A DNA stretch of 64,000 nt from Calliopsis andreniformis (taxonomy: Eukaryota; Arthropoda; Insecta; Hymenoptera; Andrenidae): positions 620,001-684,000 of the forward strand of contig NW_027480564.1 in the NCBI RefSeq assembly GCF_051401765.1, given 5' to 3'. The notes beneath the pieces are model-generated. The model saw only the letters and a list, made by a program, of their open reading frames with translations, did no database searches and had not been told where the DNA came from. The position numbers and the translations under genes are program-made. Shown piece by piece: positions 52,352 to 63,222 of the stretch; the first letter of the stretch is position 1, and every line of letters starts with the position of its first letter.

Positions 52352-52989
52352 TGAGGATTGAAGACTGAGGATTGGGTATTGAGGATTGAATATTGAGGAT
52401 TGAGGATTGAGGATTGAGTGTTGAAGATTGAGGATTGGGGACTGAGTGCTGAGGGTTGACTGATGAGAATTAATGTTTGTGGATAGAGATTTGAAGATTG
52501 CAGATTGAGTATTGAGTATTGAAAACTGTGAATTGATTATATTCTATTGAGGATTGAGGATTGACATCTGATTGTTCAGGTCTGAGGTCAGAAGATTGAG
52601 GATTCAGGATTGAGGATTCAGGATTGAGGTTTGATGACTGAGGATTGAGGATTAAGGATTGAGGCATGAGGATTGAGGATTGAGGATTGAAGATTGAGGA
52701 TTGAGGACTGAGGATGAGGGCTGAGGGTGAGGATTGAGGTTTGAGGCCTGAGGACTGAGGATTGAGGATTGAGAATTGAGGGTTGTGGGTTGAAGATTGA
52801 AGATTGAGGATTGGGTATTGAGGATTGAGGATTGAGAATTGAGGATTGAGGATTGAGGATTGAAGATAGAGGATTGGGTATTGAGGATTGAAGAATGAGA
52901 ATTGAGGATTGAGGATTGGGGATTGCGAATTGAAGATTGAGTATTGATGATTGAAGACTGCCGATTGAGGATTGAGTATTGGGGATTGA
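52352..52989. repeat. Chimeric gamma-type B module
   Basis: GTTTGTGGATA lies at 52475. The left flank (GAGTGCTGAGG, GAATTAATG) matches the 48725 copy at 3750 bp. The right flank (GACATCTGATTGTTCAGG, and GACTGCCG near 52956) matches the 45356 copy at 7119 bp. The switch lies between about 52487 and 52555, inside the shared gamma core. Confidence 0.82.
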
Positions 52990-53200
52990 GGATTGAGGGT
53001 TGAAGATTGAGGATTGAGAATTGAGGATTGAGGGTTGAAGATTTAAGGTTGAGGATTGGGTATTGAGGATAGAGGATTGAGAATTCAGGATTGAGGATTG
53101 AGGATTGAAGATTGAGGATTGGGTATTGAGGATTGAAGAATGAGGATTGAGGATTGAGGATTGGGGATTGAGGATTGAAGATTGAGTATTGATGATTGAA

Positions 53201-53640
53201 GCCTGACGATTGAGGATTGAGGTTTGAGGACTGAGGACTGGGGATTGAGGATTGAGAATTGAGGATTAAGGATTGAGGATTGAAGATTGAGGGTTGGATA
53301 TTGAGGATTGAAGACTGACGATTGAGGATTGAGGATTGAGGTTTGAGGATTGAGGGTTGAAGATTGAGTATTGAGGATTGAAAATTGAGGATTGAGGATT
53401 GAGGATTGAGGATTGAGGATTGAGGATTGAGGATCGAAGATTCAGTATTGAGGATTGAGGATTGAGTATTGAGGATTGAAGATTTAGTATTGAGGATTGA
53501 GGGTTGAGGATTGAGGATTGAGTATTGAGGATTGAGGATTAAATATTGAGGATTGACAACTGATTGTTGAGGACTGAGGGCTGAAGATTGAGGATTCAGG
53601 ATTGAGGATTCAGAATTGAGGTTTGAGGACTGAGGATTGA
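53201..53640. repeat. B-deletion remnant and its left flank
   Basis: From GCCTGACG at 53201 the sequence matches 58697 onwards (5496 bp), ending in GATTAAATATTGAGGATTG. There the intact copy continues into GGGGACTGAG and the B module. Here it jumps directly at about 53555 to GACAACTGATTGTTGAGG, the right end of an alpha B module (compare 54344). The GTTTGTGGATA and ATATTCTATTG parts are absent. Confidence 0.82.
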
Positions 53641-54223
53641 GGATTGAAGATTGAGTATTGAGGATTGAAGATTGAGGATTGAAGAATGAGGATTGAGGAT
53701 TGAGGATTGGGGATTGACGATTGAGGATTGAGTATTGAGGATTGAGAATTGAGGATTGGCTATTGAAGATTGAGTATTGAAGATTGAAGATTGAGGATTG
53801 AGGAGTGAGGATTGAGGATTGAGGATGAGGGCTGACGGTTGAGGATAGAGGTTTGAGGACTGAGGACTGAGGATTGAGGATTGAGAATTGAGGATTGAGG
53901 ATTGAGGATTGAAGATTGAGGATTGGGTATTGAGGATTGATGAATGCGGATTGAGGATTGAGGATTGAGGATTGAGAATTGAGAATTGAGTATGAGGACT
54001 GAGGTTTGAAGATTGAGGTTTGAGGTACGAGAATTGCGGATTGAGGATTGACGTTTGAGTATTGAAGATTGACGATTGATTACTGAGGATTGATGATTGA
54101 GGATTGAGGATTGAGGATTGAGGATTGAAGACTGAGGATTGGGGATTGAGGATTGACGATTGAGGATTGAGTATTGAGGATTGAGAATTGAGGATTGAGG
54201 TTTGAGGATTGAAGATTGAGGAC

Positions 54224-55238
54224 TGAGTGTTGAGGGTTGGGTGATGAGAATTGATGTTTGTGGATAGAGATTTGAAGATTGCAGATAGAGTATTGTGTAT
54301 TGAAATCTGTGAATTGAGCATATTCTATTGACGATTGAGGATTGACAACTGATTGTTGAGGACTGAGGGCTGAAGATTGAGGATTCAGGATTGAGGATTC
54401 AGAATTGAGGTTTGAGGACTGAGGATTGAGGATTGAAGATTGAGTATTGAGGATTGAAGATTGAGGATTGAAGAATGAGGATTGAGGATTGAGGATTGGG
54501 GATTGAGGATTGAAGATTGAGTAGTGATGATTGAAGCCTGACGATTGAGGACTGAGGTTTGAGGACTGAGGACTGGGGATTGAGGATTGAGAATTGAGGA
54601 TTAAGGATTGAGGATTGAAGATTGAGGGTTGGATATTGAGGATTGAAGACTGACGATTGAGGATTGAGGATTGAGGTTTGAGGATTGAGGGTTGAAGATT
54701 GAGTATTGAGGATTGAAAGTTGAGGATTGAGGATTGAGGATTGAGGATTGAGGATTGAGGATTGAGGATTGAGGATCGAGGATTCAGTATTGAGGATTGA
54801 GGATTGAGTATTGAGGATTGAAGATTTAGTATTGAGGATTGAGGGTTGAGGATTGAGGATTGAGTATTGAGGATTGAGGATTGAATATTGAGGATTGGGG
54901 ACTGAGTGTTGAGGGTTGAGTGATGAGAATTGATGTTTGTGGATAGAGATATGAAGATTGCAGATTGAGTATTGGGTATTGAAAACTGTGAATTGAAGAT
55001 ATTATATTGGGGATTGAGGATTGACATCTGATTGTTGAAGTCTGAAGTCTGAAGATTAAGGATTCAGGATTGAGGATTGAGGATTCAGGATTGAGGTTTG
55101 AGGACTGAGGATTGAGGATTGAGGATTGAAGCTTGAGGATTGATGATTGAGGGTTGAAGATTGAGGATTGAGGATTGAGGATGAGGGCTGAGGTTTGAGG
55201 ATTGAGGTTTGAGGACTGAGGACTGAGGATTGTGGATT
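54224..55238. repeat. Alpha-beta B pair, copy 3
   Basis: Alpha at 54256 and beta at 54935 are 679 bp apart, one heptamer less than in copies 1 and 2. The beta core here reads GATATTATATTGGGG; copy 2 has GATATTCTATTGGGG, and the GGGG links copies 2 and 3 as closest relatives. Confidence 0.88.
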
Positions 55239-56509
55239 GTAGATTGAGTATTGGGTATTGAGGATTGAAGAATGAGGATTGAGGATTGAGGATTGGGGAT
55301 TGAGGATTGAAAATTGAGTATTGATGATTGAAGCCTGACGATTGAGGATTGAGGTTTGAGGACTGAGGACTGGGGATTGAGGATTGAGAATTGAGGATTA
55401 AGGATTGAGGATTGAAGATTGAGTATTGAGGATTGAAAATTGAGGATTGAGGATTGAGGATTGAGGATTGAGGATTGAGGATTCAGGATTGAGGTTTGAG
55501 GACTGAGGATTGAGGATTGAGGATTGAAGCTTGAGGATTGAGGATTGAGGGTTGAAGATTGAGGATTGAGGATTGAGGATGAGGGCTGAGGTTTGAGGAT
55601 TGAGGTTTGAGGACTGAGGACTGAGGATTGTGGATTGAGAATTGAGGATTGAGGATTGAGGATTGAAGATTAAGGATTGGGTATTGAGGATTGAGGAATG
55701 AGGATTGAGGAATGAGGATTGAGGATTGAGGATTGAAGATTGAGTATTGAGGATTGAAGCCTGACGATTGAGGATTGAGGATTGAGGATTGAGTATTGAG
55801 GACGGAGGATTGAAGATTGAGCATTGAGGATTGAAGATTGAGGTTTGAGGTTTGAGGACCGAGGATTGAGGATTGAGTATTGAGAATTGAGGATTGAGGA
55901 TTGAGGATTGAGGATTGAAGATTGAGGATTGGGTATTGCGGATTGAACATTGAGGATTGAGGATTGAGGATTGAGGATTGAAGATTGAGTATTGAGGATT
56001 GAAGATTGAGGATTGAGTATTGTGGATTGAGGATTGAGGTTTGAAGATTGAGGATTGGGGATTGAGTATCGACGATTGAGAATTGAGTATTGAGGATTGA
56101 GAATTGAGGATTGATTATTGAAGATTGAGTATTGAGGATTGAGGATTGAGGATTGAGTATTGAGGATTGAGGATGAGGGCTGAGGGTTGAGGGTTGAGGT
56201 TTGAGGACTGAGGACTGAGGATTGAGGATTGAGAATTGAGGATTGAGGATTGAGGATTGAGGATTGCCGATTGAGTATTGAGGATTGAAGATTGAGGATT
56301 GAAGATTGAATATTGAGGATTGAAGATTGAGGATTGAGGATTGAGTATTGAGAATTGAGGACTGACAGTTGAGTATTGAGGACTGAGGATTGAGGATTGA
56401 AGATTGAGTATTGAGGATTCAGAATTGAGGTTTGAGGACTGAGGATTGAGGATTGAAGGTTGAGTATTGAGGATGGAAGGTTGAGGTTTGAGCATTGATA
56501 ATTGAGGAT
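55239..56509. repeat. Mosaic heptamer stretch without A or B cores
   Basis: GAAGCCTGACG near 55331, GAAGATTAAGG near 55666, GAGGACGGAGG near 55798 and GAGTATCGACG near 56063 are shared with 41.3-41.6, 44.6-45.0, 59.4-59.8 and 62.2-62.9 kb. GACAGTTGAGTATTGAGG lies near 56363. Nothing gene-like is visible. Confidence 0.65.
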
Positions 56510-57830
56510 TGAGGATTCAGGATTGAGTGTTGAGGAGTGAGAATTGAGGATTGAGGATTGAAGATTGAGGTTTGAGGATTGAAGTATGAGGGCTGAGGAT
56601 TGAGGTTTGAGGATTGAGTATTGCAGATTGAGTATTGAGGATTAAAGATTGAGGTTTGAGGATTGAGGATTGAGTATTGAGCATTGAGGATTGAGGATTG
56701 AGGATTGAGGATTGAAGATGGAGTATTGAGGATTGAAGATTGAGGGTTGAGGATTGAGGATTGAGGATTGAGGATTGAAGATACAGGGTTGGGGATTGAG
56801 AATTGACGATTGAGGATTGAGTGTTGAGGAGTGAGAATTGAGGATTGAGGATTGAAGATTGAGGTTTGAGGATTGAAGATTGAGTATTGATGATTGAAGA
56901 TTGAGGATTGAAGAATGAGGACTGAGGATTGAGGATTGAGGATTAAGGATTGAAGATTGAGTATTGAGGATTGATGATTGGCGATCGAGGATTGAGAATC
57001 GAGGATTGAGGATTGAGGATTGAGGATTGAAGATTGAGTATTGAGGATTGAAGGTTGAGGATTGTGGATTGAGGATTGAGGATTGAGGATTGAATATTGA
57101 GTATTGGGGACTGAGTGTTGAGGGTTGAGTGATGAGAATTGATGTTTGTGGATAGAGATTTGAAGATTGCAGATTGAGTATTGAGTATTGAAAACTGTGA
57201 ATTAAAGACATTCTATTGAGGATTGAGGTTTGACAACTGATTGTTGAGGACTGAGGGCTGAAGATTGAGGATTCAGTATTGAGGATTCAGGATTGAGGTT
57301 GGAGGACAGAGGATTGAGGATTGAGGATTGAAGATTGAGGATTGAGGATTGAGGATTGAATATTGAGGATAGGGTGTTGAGGATTGAACATTGAGGATTG
57401 AGGATTGAGGATTGCGAACTGAGGATTGAGGATTGAGGATTGAAGATTGAGGATTGGGCATTGAGGATTGAGGATTGAGTATTGAGGATTGAGGATTGAA
57501 GATTGAGTATTGAGGATTGAAGATTGAGGATTGAGGATTGAGGATTGAGGATTGAGGATTGAGGATTGAGGATTGTGGACTGAAGATTCAGTATTGAGGA
57601 TCGAATATTGAGAGTTGAGGATTGAGGATTGAACATTGAGGAATGAGTGCTGAGTGTTGAGTGGTGAAAATTGATGTTTGTGGATACAGGTTGGAAGATT
57701 GCAGATTGAGTATTGCGTATTGAAAGCTGTGAATTGAGGATATTCTATTGACGATTGAGGAACGACAGCTGATCGTTGAGTACTGAGGGCTGAAGATTGA
57801 GGATTCAGAATTGAGGTTTGATGACTGAGG
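56510..57830. repeat. Epsilon-zeta B pair, copy 2
   Basis: Epsilon B at 57144 and zeta B at 57676 are 532 bp apart, 62 bp less than in copy 1. The difference is not a multiple of seven, and the sequence between the modules is not simply shortened, so that interval seems to have been exchanged rather than slipped. Confidence 0.85.
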
Positions 57831-58274
57831 ATTGGGTATTGAGGATTGAGGATTGAGAATTCAGGATTGAGGATTGAGGATTGAAGATTGAGGATTGGGT
57901 ATTGAGGATTGAAGAATGAGGATTGAGGATTGAGGATTGGGGATTGAGGATTGAAGATTGAGTATTGATGATTGAAGCCTGACGATTGAGGATTGAGGTT
58001 TGGGACCTTAGGACTGGGGATTGAGGATTGAGAGTTGAGGATTGAGGATTGAGGATTGAGGGTTGAAGATTGAGTATTGAGGATTGAAAATTGAGGATTG
58101 AGGATTGAGGATAGAGGATTGAGGATTGAGAATTGAGGATCGAAGATTCAGTATTGAGGATTGAGGATTGAGTATTGAGGATTGAAGATTTAGTATTGAG
58201 GATTGAGGGTTGAGGATTGAGGATTGAGTTTTGAGGATTGAGGATTGAATTTTGAGGATTGGGGACTGAGTGTT

Positions 58275-59270
58275 GAGGGTTGAGTGATGAGAATTGATGT
58301 TTGTGGATAGAGATATGAAGATTGCAGATTGAGTATAGGGTATTGAAAACTGTGAATTGAAGATATTCTATTGAGGATTGAGGATTGACATCTGATTGTT
58401 GAAGTCTGAAGTCTGAAGATTGAGGATTCAGGATTGAGGATTGAGGATTCAGGATTGAGGTTTGAGGACTGAGGATTGAGGATTAAGGATTGAAGCTTGA
58501 GGATTGAGGATTGAGGGTTGAAGATTGAGGATTGAGTATTGAGGATGAGGGCTGAGGTTTGAGGATTGAGGTTTGTGGACTGAGGACTGAGGATTGTGGA
58601 TTGAAGATTGAGGATTGGGTATTGAGGATTGAAGAATGAGGATTGGGGATTGAGGATTGGGGATTGAGGATTGAAGATTGAGTATTGATGATTGAAGCCT
58701 GACGATTGAGGATTGAGGTTTGAGGACTGAGGACTGGGGATTGAGGATTGAGAATTGAGGATTAAGGATTGAGGATTGAAGATTGAGGGTTGGATATTGA
58801 GGATTGAAGACTGACGATTGAGGATTGAGGATTGAGGTTTGAGGATTGAGGGTTGAAGATTGAGTATTGAGGATTGAAAATTGAGGATTGAGGATTGAGG
58901 ATTGAGGATTGAGGATTGAGGATTGAGGATCGAAGATTCAGTATTGAGGATTGAGGATTGAGTATTGAGGATTGAAGATTTAGTATTGAGGATTGAGGGT
59001 TGAGGATTGAGGATTGAGTATTGAGGATTGAGGATTAAATATTGAGGATTGGGGACTGAGTGTTGATGGTTGAGTGATGAGAATTGATGTTTGTGGATAG
59101 AGATATGAAGATTACAGATTGAATATTGGGTATTGAAAACTGTGAATTGAAGATATTCTATTGAGGATTGAGGATTGACATCTGATTGTTGAAGTCTGAA
59201 GTCTGAAGATTGCGGATTCAGGATTGAGGATTGAGGATTCAGGATTGAGGTTTGAGGACTGAGGATTGAG
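58275..59270. repeat. Two beta-type B modules in direct succession
   Basis: GTTTGTGGATA at 58299 and 59089 are 790 bp apart with no alpha partner between them. GCCTGACG lies near 57977 and at 58697. The second copy has GATTACAGATTGAATATTG where others read GATTGCAGATTGAGTATTG. Confidence 0.82.
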
Positions 59271-59895
59271 GGTGGAGGATTGAAGCTTGAGGATTGAGGA
59301 TTGAGGGTTGAAGATTGAGGATTGAGGATTGAGGATGAGGGCTGAGGTTTGAGGATTGAGGTTTGAGGACTGAGGACTGAGGATTGTGGATTGAGAATTG
59401 GGGATTGAGGATTGAGGATTGAAGATTAAGGATTGGGTATTGAGGATTGAGGAATGAGGATTGAGGAATGAGGATTGAGGATTGAGGATTGAAGATTGAG
59501 TACTGAGGATTGAAGCCTGACGATTGATGATTGAGGATTGAGGATTGAGGATTGAGGACGGAGGATTGAAGATTGAGCATTGAGGATTGAAGATTGCGGT
59601 TTGAGGTTTGAGGACTGAGGATTGAGGATTGAGTATTGAGAATTGAGGATTGAGGATTGAGGATTGAGGATTGAAGATTGAGGATTGGGTATTGCGGATT
59701 GAGGCTTGAGGTTTGAAGATTGAGGATTGGGGATTGAGTATCGACGATTGAGAATTGAGTATTGAGGATTGAGAATTGAGGATTGATTAATGAATATTGA
59801 GTATTGAGGATTGAGGATTGAGGATTGAGGATTGAGTATTGAGGATTGAGGATGAGGGCTGAGGGTTGATGGTTGAGGTTTGAGGACTGAGGACT

Positions 59896-62209
59896 GAGGA
59901 TTGAGGATTGAGGATTGAGAGTTGAGGATTGAGGATTGAGGATTGAAGACTGAGGATTGGGTGTTGAGGATTGAAGAATGAGGATTGAGGATTGAGGATT
60001 GAGGATTGAGGATTGAAGAATGAGGATTGAGGATTGAGGATTGAGGATTGAGGATTGAGGATTGAGTATTGAGGATTGCAGATTGAGGGTTGAGTGATGA
60101 GAATTGATGTTTGTGGATAGAGATTTGAAGATTGCAGATTGAGTATTGAGTATTGAAAACTGCGAATTGATGATGTTCTGTTGAAGATTGAGGATTGACA
60201 ACCGATTGTTGAGGACTGAAGGCTGAAGATTGAGTATTCAGGATTGAGGATTCAGGATTACGGTTAGAGGACTGAGGATTGATGATTGACGACTGAGGAT
60301 TGAGGATTGAGGATTGAGGATTGAAGATTGAGAATTGGGTATTGCGGAATGAACATTGAGGATTGAGGATTGAGGATTGAGGACTGAGGATCGAGGACTG
60401 ATGATTGAGGATTGAAGATTGAGGATTGGGGACTGAGGATTGAAGATCGAGGATTGAGGATTGAGGACTGAGGATTGAGGATTGAGGATTGAAGATTCAG
60501 TATTGAGGATTGAAGGTTGAGAATTGAGGATTGAGGATTGAACATTGAGGACTGAGTGTTGAGGGTTGGGTGATGAGAATTGATGTTTGTGGATAGAGAT
60601 TTGAAGATTGCAGATTGAGTATTGTGTATTGAAATCTGTGAATTGAGTATATTCTATTGAGGATTGAGGATTGACAACTGATTGTTGAGGACTGAGGGCT
60701 GAAGATTGAGGATTCAGGATTGAGGATTCAGAATTGAGGTTTGAGGACTGAGGATTGAGGATTGAAGACTGAGTATTGAGGATTGAAGATTGAGGATTGA
60801 GGATTGAGGATTGAGGATTGAGGACCAGGGCTGAGGGTTGAGGATTGTGGTTTGAGGACTGAGCACTGAGGTTTGAGGATTGAGAATTGAGGATTGAGGA
60901 TTGAGGATTGAGGATTGAAGATTGAGGATTGGGTATTGAGGATTGAAGAATGAGGATTGAGGATTGAGGATTGAGGATTGAGGATTGAGGATTGAGTATT
61001 GAGGATTGAGGATGAGGGCTGAGGGTTGAGGGTTGAGGTTTGAAGACTGAGGGCTGAGGATTGAGGATTGAGAATTGAGGATTGAGGATTGAGGATAGAG
61101 GATTGCAGAGTGCGTATTGAGGATTGAAGATTGAGGTTTGAGGATTGAGGATTGAGGACTGAGCACTGAGGATTGAGGATTGAAGACTGAGCATTGAAGA
61201 TTGAGTATTGTGGATTGAAGATTGAGGATTGAGGATTGAGTATTGAGAATTGAGGACTGATAGTTGAGTATTGAGGACTGATGATTGAGGATTGAAGATT
61301 GAGTATTGAGGATTCAGAATTGAGGTTTGAGGACTGAGGATTGAGGATTGAATGTTGAGTATTGAGGATTGAAGATTGAGGTTTGAGGATTGATAATTGA
61401 GGATTGAGGTTTGAGGGCTGAGGACTGAGAATTGTTGATTGAGGATTGAGAATGAGGGCTGAGGGTTGAGGATTGAGGTTTGAGGGCTGAGGACTGAGGA
61501 TTGAGGATTGAGAATTGAGGATTGAGGATTGACGATTTAGGATTGAGTATTGAGGATTGAGAATTGAAGATTGAGGTTTGAGGATTGAAGATTGAGGATT
61601 GCGTATTGAGGATTAGGTATTGAGGAATGAAGAATGAGGATTGAGGATTGAGGATTGAGGATTGAGGATGGAGGATTGAAGATTGAGGACTGGGGATTGA
61701 GGATTGAAGGCTGAGGATTAAGGATTCAGGATTGGGGATTGAGGATCTAGGATTGGAGATTGATTATTGAGGATTGAAGATTGAGGATTGAGGATTGCGG
61801 ATTGAGAATTGAGAATTGAGTATGAGGACCGAGGTTTGAAGATTGAGGTTTGAGGTACGAGAATTGCGGATTGAGGATTGACGATTGAGTATTGAAGATT
61901 GAGGATTGATTACTGAGGATTGAGGATTTAGGATTGAGGATTGAGGATGAGGGCTGAGGGTTGATGGTTGAGGTTTGAGTATTGAATCCTGAGAATTCAG
62001 GATATTCTATTGAATATTGAGAATTGAGGATTGATAGTTGAGTATTGAGGATTGAGGTTTGAGTACTGAGGATTGAGGATTGAAGCTTGAATATTGATGA
62101 TTGAAGATTGAGGGTCGAGGATTGAGTGTTGTGGATTGAGGACGAGGACTGAGGGTTGAGTATTGATGTTTGAGGTCTGAGGGTTGAGGATTGAGGATTG
62201 AGAATTGAG
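59896..62209. repeat. 2.3-kb duplication with delta and alpha B modules, copy 2
   Basis: Delta B at 60109 and alpha B at 60585 are 476 bp apart, 168 bp (24 heptamers) more than in the partner. GAGGACCAGGGCTGAGG near 60818, GCAGAGTGCGTATTG near 61105, GACGATTTAG at 61531 and GAATTC at 61993 correspond to the landmarks listed for 46321-48493. A 27-bp segment beginning ATGAGGTCTGAGG, present near 47667, is missing near 61410. Confidence 0.85.
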
Positions 62210-62439
62210 GATTGAGGATTGAGGATTGAAGATTAAGGATTGGGTATTGAGGATTGAGGAATGAGGATTGAGGAATGAGGATTGAGGATTGAGGATTGAA
62301 GATTGAGTATTGAGGATTGAAGCCTGACGATTGAGGATTGAGGATTGAGGATTGAGTATTGAGGACGGAGGATTGAAGATTGAGCATTGAGGATTGAAGA
62401 TTGAGGTTTGAGGTTTGAGGACCGAGGATTGAGGATTGA

Positions 62440-62690
62440 GTATTGAGAATTGAGGATTGAGGATTGAGAATTGAGGATTGAGGAATTAGGATTGAGGATT
62501 GCAGATTGAGTATTGAGGATTGAAGATTGAGGATTGAAGATTGAGTATTGAGGATTGAAGATTGAGGATTGAGGATTGAGTATTGAGAATTGAGGACTGA
62601 TAGTTGTGTATTGAGGACTGATGATTGAGGATTGAAGATTGAGTATTGAGGATTCAGAATTGAGGTTTGAGGACTGAGGATTGAGGATTG
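62440..62690. repeat. 532-bp-spaced local duplication, left copy
   Basis: GGAATTAGG at 62482 recurs at 63014, and GATAGTTGTGTATTGAGG near 62600 recurs near 63132. The spacing of 532 bp is exactly 76 heptamers. Confidence 0.8.
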
Positions 62691-62971
62691 GGTATTGCGG
62701 ATTGAACATTGAGGATTGAGGATTGAGGGGTGAGGATTGAAGATTGAGTATTGAGGATTGAAGATTGAGGATTGAGTATTGAGGATTGAGGATTGAGGTT
62801 TGAAGATTGAGGAATTGGGGATTGAGTATCGACGATTGAGAATTGAGTATTGAGGATTGAGAATTGAGGATTGATTATTGAAGATTGAGTATTGAGGATT
62901 GAGGATTGAGGATTGAGGATTGAGTATTGAGGATTGAGGATGAGGGCTGAGGGTTGAAGGTTGAGGTTTGA

Positions 62972-63222
62972 GGACTGAGGACTGAGGATTGAGGATTGAG
63001 AATTGAGGATTGAGGAATTAGGATTGAGGATTGCAGATTGAGTATTGAGGATTGAAGATTGAGGATTGAAGATTGAGTATTGAGGATTGAAGATTGAGGA
63101 TTGAGGATTGAGTATTGAGAATTGAGGACTGATAGTTGTGTATTGAGGACTGATGATTGAGGATTGAAGATTGAGTATTGAGGATTCAGAATTTAGGTTT
63201 GAGGACTGAGGATTGAGGATTG
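62972..63222. repeat. 532-bp-spaced local duplication, right copy
   Basis: This is the partner of 62440-62690. Right of about 63222 the left copy turns into GGATTGGGTATTGCGG, while this copy continues as GAATGTTGAGTATTGAGG, the word found near 47610 and 61350. Confidence 0.8.

Larger units (their letters stand above)
37931..60800. repeat. Module-B territory (20 copies plus one remnant)
   Basis: Module B is about 175 bp: GATGAGAATTGATGTTTG, TGGATAGAG, GAAGATTGCAGATTGAG, then an ATATTCTATTGA core, a GACAACTGATTGTTGAG or GACATCTG word, and two GAGGATTCAG words. GTTTGTGGATA starts at 38032, 38718, 40940, 42971, 43657, 45356, 46534, 46842, 48725, 51559, 52153, 52475, 54256, 54935, 57144, 57676, 58299, 59089, 60109 and 60585. 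I see no copy left of 38.0 kb or right of 60.8 kb. Six subtypes are distinguishable: alpha (GAAATCTGTGAATTGAG), beta (GATATGAAG and GAATTGAAGATATTC), gamma (GATTATATTC), delta (GATGATGTTCTGTTG), epsilon (AAAGACATTC) and zeta (GGATACAGGTTGG). Function unknown. Confidence 0.88.

Noticed and set aside
37931..60800. Module B as a transposon or a small RNA gene
   Set aside because: I see no terminal inverted repeats, target-site duplications or open frame of its own, and no tRNA-like or pol III box pair. Copies move with kilobases of flanking satellite rather than alone.
444..62709. Many - strand open frames of 62-613 codons with NPQSSIL repeats, for example 24931-26772
   Set aside because: Several overlap in different frames with the same peptide cycle, as expected for a stop-free 7-bp unit. 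Their starts come from mutated heptamers (GAGCATT gives ATG on the - strand) and their stops from chance TTA, CTA or TCA on the + strand. There is no signal peptide, domain, ribosome-binding site or codon bias beyond the repeat.
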